From contig JAHLWZ010001013.1 of the NCBI GenBank assembly GCA_020536535.1, positions 3,861 to 29,124 on the forward strand: a DNA stretch of 25,264 nucleotides, given 5' to 3'. The position numbers and the translations under genes are program-made. Below, one piece after another: positions 11,350-21,243 of the stretch. Below the pieces are notes generated by a model. That model saw only the letters and a program-made list of their open reading frames with translations. It had not been told where the DNA came from and made no database searches. The stretch's first letter is position 1. Each line of letters begins with the position of its first letter. Source of the DNA: Pelomyxa schiedti. Its lineage: Eukaryota; Evosea; Pelobiontida; Pelomyxidae.

Positions 11350-13105
11350 ATGACCACACCACAAATGCAGCCACCAAGAACACAAAGTCCAACAAACACA
11401 CCACCCTCCCCGGTGAAGTTCGTGTCTCCGCCGTGCTGGCCACCGCAAAGGAGTCACAGCCCACCGGGCCTGTGTAAGTCACCGTCAATGGTACGAATAT
11501 CTTCGCCGCTGTGCCATAGTCACGGTGGCAGTAGTAATAGTAGTAATACATCGCCAAGATCGCTAGGCAGCAGCTTCAGTCCGCAGTCATCACCAGACAT
11601 TACCCCCACTTCCCCTCAACTGACTCCTTCTTTTGAACTGAAATCCTCAGGGCAACTGGCACCTACATCCTCATCTCCAACCCCCTCAATTCATACTTCA
11701 CCATCCTCTCCAAAGCTTGTTCCATCTTCCCCCTCTCAATCCTTAACACCGACATTGATGAGATTACCTTCTCCAATGTTAACGCCTTCACGGTCAGAAG
11801 GAATAGAATTAAGTATGCTGTCGCCAAGCACACCGCGTAGCCAGACAACCACCACTGACATCGGGTGCACACTAAGCCCCGGGATGCGCCGATCCCAGTC
11901 GTATCCACGGAATAGTTCTGCAGTATCCAGTAGTTACATTGCGAAGGCGGTGCGTGACTTTGTTGATCCGAGATTTGTTATAGAATCTTCAAGGTTAACA
12001 GACTTAGTTCATGTATGTGAGTCGCAAATACTGCAAGTTATCTAAAAATGAGTTAGATCGCATCTGGAGCATTCGGTAAAGTGTTCTCTGGTAGGCTCGT
12101 GGATGAAACGGGAGGAAATTCAATTCCCATTGCTGCAAAGAGGTTACAAATTTCGACAGACGAGCACCTGCGGAATTTCCTCCTTGAACTTAAAGTGATG
12201 AGCACAGTTAATTCTGACTCCTTCACACATGTATGCGACAACTGTCAGGTGTATTTTCCAATAACATATCCCTGCAGTTCTATGGCGTCTGTATTGGTGA
12301 ACCAAGGAGACCACTTCTTATAATGGAATTATGTCCAAGAGGTTCATTGCTCGATGCACTAGCAGATCCAAAAACTGTGATAGGGTATGTCCGTCATCTC
12401 CCGGAGAATATGTTCCACTCATTACCTAATTAGATGGTCGAATGCCCTCGAGATTCTTAGGGATATCCTGTCTGGTCTCTCTACGTTGCACTCGTCATCC
12501 CCACCTCTCTATCACAGAGACTTGAAGTCCGGGAATTGCTTGTTGACAGCAGAGGGCCGAGTAAAATTGTGTGATTTTGGGTCGGCGCGGTTCGCAGTTA
12601 GAGGTGAGCAAATTTAATCTCAGGATACCACCTCCTAATGTCTGGCATCAGATAACTGTGATACATTGAAAAAAGTGAGAGGAAACCTGGCCCATAGTGC
12701 ACCAGAACTCTACACTTCACAAAGTTTTACTGACAAGTCGGATATGTACTCGTTTGGGATCATCATGTGGGAACTGGTGAATAGAGTGGCGAAGGGGAAT
12801 TGGGAACTGCCATTTGCAGAGTTCAACTACAGTTCTCCATATCAAGTACTGATGCAGGCGGCAAAGAACAACAGACGGCCCACAATGCCACCCTCTGTTC
12901 CGCAACCAATTCAGGACTTCTATCTGAGGTATTCCAAACAATCCAAACTTCACAGATAAATACTAATATTTTGTGGCCCCTCAGGTGCGTAGATCCTCTC
13001 CCAGACAACCGGCCGAGCAGCAGTCAAGCACTCACAGAAATCACACAAATGTTGTACAGCTATAACGCAAATCCAGTCTCGTGGGACGGCACTACTACAT
13101 CATAA
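11350..13105 (+). CDS. TKL-like protein kinase with Ser/Pro-rich N-terminal region
   Basis: Active-looking protein kinase. Six exons (11350-12012, 12057-12248, 12278-12384, 12434-12603, 12652-12928, 12985-13105) close in frame to 509 residues. Residues 1 to about 195 are disordered, packed with Ser, Pro and Thr and many SP/TP sites that proline-directed kinases could phosphorylate. The kinase domain starts near residue 222 with the glycine loop SGAFGKVFSG. The beta-3 lysine is in IPIAAKRL (K249), the helix-C glutamate in FLLELKVM, the hinge in LLIMELCPRGSLLDAL, the catalytic loop is YHRDLKSGN (D350), then KLCDFGSAR (D368), SAPEL, and a late DNRPSSSQAL matching the RPS of TKL kinases. The SFGIIMWELV helix also favours TKL over Ser/Thr groups. 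No regulatory domain besides the tail is visible. Intron 12249-12277 is only 29 nt. Confidence 0.9.
12249..12277 (+). other. 29-nt intron in the TKL-like kinase gene
   Basis: gtgtat...ccctgcag is 29 nt. Removal joins NCQ to FYGVCIGEP in phase, which matches the kinase beta-4 region just before the hinge (LLIMELCPRG). Reading through it shifts the frame and destroys the domain. A longer intron starting further upstream cannot be fully excluded. Confidence 0.7.
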
Positions 13106-13330
13106 CTAGCGCACCATAACATTGTAGATCTCACACCTACACCACCCAGTTTGGTTTTTTTGTTTGTAAAGTATTATGTGAGTGAGAATAACCACTCGTT
13201 GCCAAAAAAAAAAAAAAAAAGAAAAAACCTCGTTGAAAGGCACTTACGGCAGTTCCTGCCCAGCGCGTCATTTTATCGTCCGTTGCTTTTTCAGAGATCT
13301 CAGACGAAAGAAGAAACAGGGGCTTTGTAA

Positions 13331-13340
13331 TATAAAAAAG
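13331..13340 (+). promoter_or_regulatory. TATA-box candidate upstream of importin-beta
   Basis: The sequence tataaaaaag matches the TATA consensus and lies about 70 bp before the in-frame ATG at 13402. With the usual 25-30 bp offset, transcription would start near 13360-13370, which favours the ATG at 13402 over 13345. It is a single AT-rich word in an A-rich region, so chance is a real alternative. Confidence 0.3.
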
Positions 13341-13401
13341 GCAAATGAAGAGGGCGCCCGTGCGTGGCAGCGTTCCGGAATCGGCACGAGGTGCCGCGCA
13401 G

Positions 13402-16093
13402 ATGCAACTCGAACAAACCATGAGTGATGACAACGATGGGGATCGCTCTGCGTTTGCTCTGTGGGAATGGGCCTCTGTGGTATTTTTTTTTTTTTTTTTT
13501 TTTCTTCCCCTGCCTCTTTTCCTTTTTTTCCCTTTGTAAATGCCGCCATTGCAGGCGCAACGTGAGACGCAACAAGCGCTGTTACAATGTGAATGCAGGT
13601 CCCCTGGAGAGGCGCCGCTTTTGTCAAAGCTGTGGGCTGCACACACTTCGTGTGGGTCTCCGGCGGGAAACTTTGTAAATGAGACACACTTCGCGGCAAC
13701 CTGGTATCTTGCATGCTTGACTCAAGCATCTGATCACCAAGTACACTCCATTTCGTTTATAGTACAAAGTACAGCCATTTCATTTGTAGTTAATGCAAAG
13801 GAAAAAAAAAAAACACAGATGGAGGACTCTAAGGTAATATTGACATAGATTTGAAAAGAACTTCTGAGTCTACTTTAGATTCGCAATTACCTAGAAGGCA
13901 TATGCTCCCTCACTCCACAAACAAGCCCTCATGCAGAGGTACCTCACTCAACCCTTTATGCAAGTAACAAAAACAAAAAACAAACAGATGGTGCTTCAGG
14001 CTCTCACTTCCGTTTTTCTTACATTGCCCTCTGAAGTCGTGACCGCCTCTGCAACACGATTGCTTACCTTTCTCTTTATGGTTCTCTCCCTCACTGGTGA
14101 AGCGGCGCTCAAAAATGCAGCAGTGAAATTCCTCAGTGAATTCTTTGTTGAACTTACCATGGCTGCCTTCGAGAATGAAAATGAACGCACTGTGATCATG
14201 AATAAACTGATAGAACTTTCCCAAGAGAGTTCTCCAGACAATACTCGTTGCCAAGCTTTGAAGTGCTTGGCCAATGTTGCTACTGTACACTACAACAAGC
14301 TAGATCGCTACATGCAGCAACTATTTAATGTCACCAGTAGTGCCATCTCCAAAGGCTCAGATGAAGTAGCAATGGATGCCATTGAATTTTGGTCCAGCTT
14401 GACTGAAACAGAGATAACTCTCGAGGAAGGAGACCATGAGGAGAGCAGGAAGTACGTTCGTGGGGCTTTTACGTATATTCTGCCATTACTCTTGGTGTGT
14501 CTTATGAAGCAAGATGAAAACAGTGATCCAGACGACTTTTCTGTTGACCATGCAAGTGGCTGCTGTTTGTCTCTTATTGCTCAATACTTGAAAGATGATG
14601 TTGTGACGCCTGTCTTTACCTTCGTTCAAGGTAATATAGGCCATACCAACTGGCACAATGCGGAAGCCTCTCTCATAGCATTTGGTGCTATCTTGGATGG
14701 GCCAAGTCCTTCAGCTTTGAGACCCTTCATCACTAGTTTATACCCTCAGGTGGTAGCGCTATTATCCCACTCACACATTGTAGTACAACAATCAGCTGCG
14801 TGGACATTGGAAAGAATATTCACACTGCATTACAGTGTTGTAAAGGACAGAGTACAAGCAATTATGCCCTTAATATGCACCATGTTGGGCAGCAAGACTA
14901 ATTCAAACGAGTTCCTGTTCACTCTCGTTTTTGCCTTGGCAGATCAGGACCAGGAAGACGCCAGCAATGGTCGCTCTTTACTTGATCCCTTTGTGCCGGC
15001 CTTGCTTGATCAGTTGTACCGACTTAGTGATAAAGACGGGCGACCTGGTGATTTGGCTGCAGAGGCACTTTGTCATCTTGCGAAGGACTGTTCTGATAAC
15101 TGCGTGCCTCGTCTTACTCCTTTGCTTGCTGCATTTGTAGAGAAAATCAAGGCATGTCAATCTGGCAGCCCAGCAGCTGCAAAGTCATACGACTTCAAGT
15201 TTTCTGTATTGAATTCGTGCATTTCAAGATTGGGAAAGACGGTTATCTGTGGCCCACTGGCTGACAGCTTGGCCCATTTACTGTTGAATGAACTGCGCAA
15301 AGGTCCTGGTGAGGAATGCTTAATGGCAACTAGTAGTCTATGCTCTGTTTTGGAAGACGGATTTTCCAGCTATGCAATGGAATTCCTACCCCATACTTTG
15401 GGCTTACTGCGTCAGCCTTCTGAAGTTGAGATTTTCAAGTGCGCTTGTGGGGTAATCAGTGATATCTCCCGTGCGTTATCTCAAGGAATTGGGACATTTG
15501 GTTCCGAGGCTCTAGCAATTGCACTGCAGGTTCTTGGTGATGCTTCTGTTGAACGAACTGCAAAACCTTGTGTTTTTGACATGATTGGAGACATAATTAT
15601 GCATTGTAAAGGTCCTGTTCCAGGACTTCCTGCAATCGTGGAAGTTACCTGTCAAGCTGGAAGTGCAAGGCCAGTGGACACTTCTGACGATGATGAAGTT
15701 GACTATTTTTATTCATTGCATGAATCAGTACTGGGAACCTACACAGCGCTCCTACAAGCTACGAAACAAATAGACAACCGGTCACTCGTAGCTGCTGTAC
15801 CGCATATTCTTGGGCTTGTTAGATATCTCCACCAGGATACAACCCGACCGGATACCATTTCACAAGCCATTGCCGGCATTATTGGTGACCTAGCACAAAG
15901 GGTAAGTGAGCCCCATTTCCACAAATCCTTTTTCTCACCGTTTTCCCCACCGCAGTTTGGAAGCTCAATCCGGTCCGAGCTGCAATCCGCCAACGCCCTG
16001 CAAATCCTGGCTGACCTCGGACGCTCAGCTATGAGTGATACACAGTCAGTGACCTGGGCAACAAAGCAAGTCCGAAAGGTTCTTGGCTCTTGA
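13402..16093 (+). CDS. KPNB1: Importin subunit beta-1 (karyopherin beta)
   Basis: Nuclear import receptor that carries importin-alpha cargo through pores and releases it on Ran-GTP. Exons 13402-13479, 13555-13740, 13819-13833, 13879-13938, 13988-15901 and 15956-16093 give about 796 residues of HEAT repeats. Diagnostic segments are IRNYLEGICSL, DAIEFWSSLTETE, LLLVCLMKQDENSDPDDF with the acidic loop, NAEASLIAFGAILDGP, and the C-terminal WATKQVRKVL. The start is uncertain: in-frame ATGs lie at 13345, 13402 and 13420. I prefer 13402 because a TATA-like box at 13331 would put transcription start downstream of 13345. Compared with the usual 870 or so residues, about one HEAT repeat is missing in the first quarter. 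Exon 3 is 15 nt. Intron 15902-15955 is 54 nt, in frame and stop-free, so its retention would add 18 residues. Confidence 0.9.
13480..13554 (+). other. Intron 1 of importin-beta with long T tract
   Basis: A 75-nt GT-AG intron that begins gtattt and contains an uninterrupted T run of more than 20 bases, then a pyrimidine tract and gccattgcag. Similar T or A homopolymers sit in introns of the exonuclease (about 775-795), the Rab gene (about 3732-3758) and the methyltransferase (about 10483-10500), so homopolymers are concentrated in introns in this genome. Confidence 0.75.
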
Positions 16094-16216
16094 GTTGAAT
16101 TATCCCCCTTCCCCTTTTCTGGCCCATGATCGGAACACGAAACAATTCACTTGGTTCACACCCAACGATACAAACAGCCATTCCCCAAATTTTTCTGTAA
16201 CCTGAGCCGGCCGGTA

Positions 16217-19200
16217 ATGGACAGCACCAACAATGAGGAGCAGAGCAACTCGCCCAGTGTTGTGTGCCTGTTCACCGGCGAGGAGGGGTGCGTGAAGGTG
16301 ATATTCGACGCGCTGGTGGCCAAGGGGGCACGACCCACGCGGGGGGACAAGAAGGACCTCACCTACACACTTCGGTCCTCCCGCACTGGGGAGGACCCCC
16401 TGCTGGGCCGCCTCGCCTCTCCTCTTGCTTGCACTGGCTCCCCCACCGCCAGCTCCCCCTCCACCTCGCAGTCTCCCTCCCAGCCCCTTAGCGTGGACCT
16501 GCGCCTGAACTGTACGTCGTGGAGGGAGGCTACTGCACTGCAGGAGCAGGGAGTGGGGTTGGTCGAGGTTATGCAGGGAGGCGGGGGTGTGCGAGGGGGT
16601 GGGGGCGGGGGAGGGGGAGGGGGAGCAGGAGGCGCTGGCCCAGTGGTGGTGGTGGTGGTGGCAATGAAGACGCGCAGGAGTGAGGAGAGCAGCCAGATTC
16701 CGCAGAATGTCATGGCTGACCTCTGTGCGATATATGGTAGTGTTAGCAAGTTGGAGGCAAACAGGAATTTGTTGCTTCTGGATAGCGGAATTGACTATCT
16801 CAAGAAATCGAGGGCAGCAAAGTTTAGTATGGCCTTTAGAGTTGCGTCTGCCTTTTTGTTTTTTTTTTATTCCCCACACTGACTTTATTCAACCTACTTG
16901 AACCACACTTTTTTTTTTTTTTTTTTTGCAGTTGAGTGCCTTTAAATTACTGAATGGGATGACGAATGAATGGGAGCCATGTCTCCCAGAGGGACTATTT
17001 GCCTCAATACTAGAAATAGCCAAGCTCCCGGGTTATGGTGAATACTCATCTCTGTATGTTAGTGTACTTACATTCGCACATTTATGTGCCTTAGAACATT
17101 TTCTTCCACCTGGAAACGCTCTTGATCTCACTGAGATGGGTCCTGCAGATGTACAGGAGAAGTTCTTGGAAGTGGTCAGACTAACTTGGCAAGATATTTG
17201 GGATGCCAGACTCCCTGAGCCGGTTGCTGCAGTTGCACTTAGAAGATGGGTTCAAGTACAAAACTGGCCTGCTGTCTCACAGCTCATTCTGTCAAGAGCC
17301 GTGAGAGAACAGGACGTTGACCTTTCCAACCTGAATTTGGAGTCTGTTCCAGAACAAATTGCAGGAATCACTTGCCAAAAGTTGGACCTTCGTGATAACC
17401 CAATCGTGAATCTGCCGCCGTGGCTGTTCCAAGCCAACATATGCAATGTTCTACTGGATGACCAGAAAATCCCTGGTTTGTTGAGGGGAGAGAGATGGGA
17501 TATTACCAAACATCGAATGCTCTTTGGAGAGGAACCCACATTTCCAAACCTTCACAAACTTATTTTGATTGGGGAACACCCTGCCTTCCAATCAGAGTTC
17601 TTGAAGCGTCTTGTGGGAAACTCCAACAGACTCACCCTCAACTTCAAACCCAGAAGCAAGGAAGCCCCTCTCCCTGTAATTCATATTCAACAACCGTTTA
17701 CCATGCACAAGAAATCTGGGAACACCTGGATAGCATGGAACTTGGGTATCCAGCTTTCTTCAGATGCTTCTTCCATTTTCTTTTCGGATCTCATTTCTCT
17801 TAAGGATTCGACGAACAAGTTATTGGACATCCATTTTTCCCATGCTTCTTCAGCAGCAAGTCTGTTTTCATACTATTTTTCTATATAGACAACCTCTACA
17901 CGGAACGCAGGCTTTACTGCTGGCTTAAAGAAATCGCTAGGTGTCAGAGGCAAGCCAATGTCCAAGGAAATACCCAAATCATGCTAGTTGCATTTTCTCC
18001 TCCAATTGGCTCTCCCAACAATGACGGCGCTCGTCTCCACAAACTACTGTGTGAAGTTCATGAGCAAGTTTTGTTGGAGAACCTGACTTTACGTGGACTT
18101 TGCATGGTAAGTTTCGATGGGGATCAGGAAATATCATTCGCTAGCACCTACCCCTTCACGGATGCCATGAAACACAAATTTATCACAAAGAAACTCATCA
18201 CTCAAGTAGCTGCATCTCTGGAAGATATTGTGAGCAGAAATGATACCAGTGTTGTTGTACCTCAACCAGCTTCACCAAGATGGATAAATTTTGCCCAGAG
18301 TCTACCACTCAGAGAGAAAAAGATGATAATAACGTGGGCTGAGTTTACAAGATTGGCTGCTGCCTCAGGGGTGGGGACACTGACGTTACCCCACACAGGG
18401 AGCAAAAGAAACTCGCAATTGGACTTCGAGATGTGTTGTGACTATCTTTCGGACACAGGGGCCATCATTCACTTTGCGAATCGTTACCTCAGGACCTCCA
18501 CGTCACAACAAACGAGTGACGTATCCCGGTTTGTTGTTATCTGCCCAGATTGGTTCAACATACTCGCGAGATCAATCGCCAGGATAATCCACCCTTATGA
18601 TTACAGTACCATCTTCACTTTGCGAACTGCAATCTTGCGGAGTGACGCCACTGAGAAATCACGAAAACAGCATGAGTATTCCAATGTGATGGCGGAATCC
18701 GCTTCTCATTTATTAAAGTTATACGGCTCCTCTTGGATTGACTCTCTTCTGGAGGAACTTGACGCACTGTTGATGTGTGGCAGAGTCCCACACCTCTCAT
18801 TTTCACTTCTGTCTTATACTATAGATAGTCCGAGGCTGAGTCTCTGGGGAATTGACAAGGATGGAATCAGGATAGTAAATGGGAGGTTGATTGATTATGG
18901 GTTACATAATGATGGATTGTGCAGACAACTGGTGAACATGGTGCGGCATATACCTGGTGTGGATCTAGAGTTCTTTTGGCAATCTGGGCTGTGGGTATCC
19001 CGGAAATCAGAAGGAATAACACAGGACTTACTTGTAACATGCGCCCCATCTCCCATGGAGATTGTGATGAGGACAACCAAGGGAAAGAGTGATCCCTGGG
19101 GTATGAACTTAAGTGGATATGTAATCATGTGGCTAAATCGATTTTTTCGAAGCAACAATCTCTCGGCTCGGGCCATATCCTTTTTATGCCCCTGCTGTGG

Positions 19201-20438
19201 ATCCAGTAACAAGGGCAGCCAGTCCCAGAATAGCCACCAATTCCAGGCAGGTGCAGTTCTCTCAGCTGGACTGTCGGGCACAGCATCCCTCCATTGCCCA
19301 ATCGGATTGGGCTGTCAAGTGGAGCTGGCAGATATTGCTCCAGAACTCTCTCTTCTTACATCTGACACAGCTCCGATCAATTTCGCTACAAATAAACACA
19401 GCAGAACGGGCACTGAAAACTATCAGTTGATTGCCGAAGGGAAAGTAATGTCCCAGACAGTAGCAGAACAGGTGATGCCAGTGATCTCTGTCTTGAAGGA
19501 TATCCCTAAGCATGACAATGTTGTCAACTATACTGGGGCCCGCTTTTGCAATGGAGGGAACTTGGTGGCACTCACTGAACCGTTTCCTCTCACAATTCCC
19601 CCACACCTTACGGACTGCATCATGCCAATCAAGCAAGAATGCACACCCCTGAACCTGAGGGATCTGCTGAGACATTCCGTTGAGGGAGGAGTGTCATTTC
19701 TTGATCAGGTGTTGCCAATGCCCTTGAGGGAGAATATTCTGAGGGATGTGGCAAAGGGCCTGAATCACCTCCACACTCAACACCCTCCTCTCGTCCATGG
19801 CGACCTCCTCCTCGAAAACGGTATGCTGTCATCCCAACACATAATTCTAACAATCATGCAGGAAATGTTGTAATCTCATCGCTTGATGTCTCCGGACCTG
19901 GTCCTTGGGCAAAGGTAAAAAGTTTCTTCATAAATCAACCAACACAAACAAGATTGCTCATTTGGGTCAGCTGTCACAGAGTGATGCGAAACAACGGAAC
20001 AATAACAACTTCTTTCCGGGCCCGGAGCCTCGTGGTTATCCTAAAGCGGATGTATGGAACTTTGGTATGCTCCTCTCTACTCCTTCAATGCACTTATCTA
20101 CTAATTTTTCAATCATTGCAGGAAGTCTGGTCCACCAGGTGGTCGATCCACTCGCTTCACTCGTTGAACTGGAGTTTCCCCTCCCTCCCATTGTAGTAGC
20201 AACAGCTTTATCAACAGCAACAGCAGTGAACCAAAGCACCAGAATCAAGGTGGATAGGGCAGCTGTCTACAGCACCACTGTGGCAAGGGGACAGTTCACT
20301 CCAATATTCAACACGTCTGGAGGAATTCCAGAGTGGGCAAAGCAGGTGATCACATGCTGTTGGGAAGTGGATACTCCAAAAAGACCTTCAATGCGGAGGC
20401 TCCTCTATGCCTGGGACCTATGCTCCAACACTCACTAA
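16217..20438 (+). CDS. Roco-family protein (LRR-Roc-COR-pseudokinase), apparently catalytically dead
   Basis: Roco proteins couple a Ras-like Roc GTPase to a COR dimerisation domain and often a kinase. Exons 16217-16840, 16932-17745, 17805-19820, 19862-19914, 19953-20064 and 20122-20438 give 1311 residues in frame. Order: Ser-rich N-terminus with polyglycine and polyvaline tracts (about 120-155); a short LRR (about 337-375, VDLSNLNLESVP, KLDLRDNPIVNLP); Roc (about 415-510); COR with ITWAEFTRLAAASGV and CDYLSDTGAIIHF (about 600-870); a zinc-ribbon-like CPCC...HCPIGLGC segment (about 942-983); a kinase-like domain (about 1020-1311) with HGDLLLEN, PGPE, ADVWNFG, CCWEVDTPKRPS. Roc motifs are lost: GEHPAFQSE replaces GxxxxGKS/T, WNLGGF replaces DxxGQ, and AFSPP stands where THxD is expected. 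HRD is HGD and DFG is DVS. The 16841 donor is the least certain junction. The whole frame is open, so this is not a decayed pseudogene. Confidence 0.85.
16575..16662 (+). repeat. G-rich low-complexity tract (polyglycine, polyvaline) in the Roco gene
   Basis: Runs of four to five Gs separated by one or two bases, followed by about six gtg triplets, encode polyglycine and polyvaline. The plus strand carries well over four G-runs, enough for a G-quadruplex in DNA or in the mRNA. Length variation or assembly error is likely here. Confidence 0.85.
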
Positions 20439-20714
20439 AACCATCCTCTTAATTAGGCCCGTAATAGTTGCTTGGAGTTAAATATCACTCAGAATATATT
20501 CACCACATAAGAAGAGTACGTGCACGGTGGAATTCGACAGACACAGCCCTCAGAACTGGAAATACCACAAGCAGAAGAGTTTCGCAAAAATGGTATAGCT
20601 GAATGCAAGAGAGAAAGGAGAGCTGGCAGGGAGTAGTTTTCCTTAGAAAGCTCCGAGTCTCAAATGAAAAGGAAGGCCAGCTTTTTTCACTGATTATCTT
20701 GTGTCTCAACACCC

Positions 20715-21132
20715 TCAGAAATCGTTCTGACAAAGATTAAGGACAGTGAAAAAATCAGGGGTTATCAAACTGATGGATCCCGTCATAAAGTCCAACTCCT
20801 CTCGTTGTAGTAGTTGTTGATTATCAGCTACAACAACATCAAGACTCGTTGTTCTTGTTCTGGTCTGTCACCCATGTTGCCGTGAGGTGTTGCACTTGTA
20901 AGAGTGGGAGGCACAAAGAGGGGTGTGCTGCCATGAGAAGCATAGTCCAAAGGTGTTACATAATAGAAACCTCGGCTCCTTTTTGACCTGTTGCTCTGTT
21001 AGATGCGCAAAGAATTGGCAAAACCAGTACTAGGTGCTCGTCCACGGACTCTGGCATTACTAATGTGTTCTGCCTTACATCTCCAGCCATGTCAAAAAGC
21101 GTAACCAGCGGGTCAAAAATAACATAGTTCAT
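20715..21132 (-). CDS. Hypothetical small protein, about 111 residues
   Basis: Not recognised. The minus strand has an ATG at 21132 (two codons after an in-frame stop) opening MNYVIFDPLVTLFDMAGDVR. A 35-nt intron at 20996-21030 (gtactg...taacag) leads in phase 0 to a second exon containing RSRGFYYVTPLDYASHGS and a Pro/Thr-rich stretch. That exon can end at a stop at 20828 (89 residues) or splice over 20799-20845 to a last exon ending at 20715 with TGSISLITPDFF (111 residues). VTLFDMAGDVR faintly recalls the C-terminal fold of eIF5A (a LxLxxxxGxVRxD pattern), but the KOW part with the hypusine site is absent, so I do not assign that name. Open frames, an acceptable Met and GT-AG junctions support a gene; exon choices are inference. 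Confidence 0.42.
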
Positions 21133-21243
21133 TGCAGTTCACACACCCCCTTCCAGACCTGGGTTTGTTGCTCTTATTTGCTGTGGTTCATTTAGCAGTA
21201 GTATGCATATATTCGTCCTATTATTGACTATTGTTACAGAGAT

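Noticed and set aside
13137-13729. Overlapping minus-strand frames rich in Lys near the importin start
   Set aside because: They read the antisense of an intronic T tract and of importin exon 2; no motif and no continuity.
16100-16879. 259-codon minus-strand frame
   Set aside because: It is the mirror of the polyglycine/polyvaline coding tract of the Roco gene; its His/Pro runs come from the G-rich repeat.
20828-21132. Naming the small minus-strand gene eIF5A
   Set aside because: The similarity is limited to one short pattern and the conserved hypusine loop is missing.
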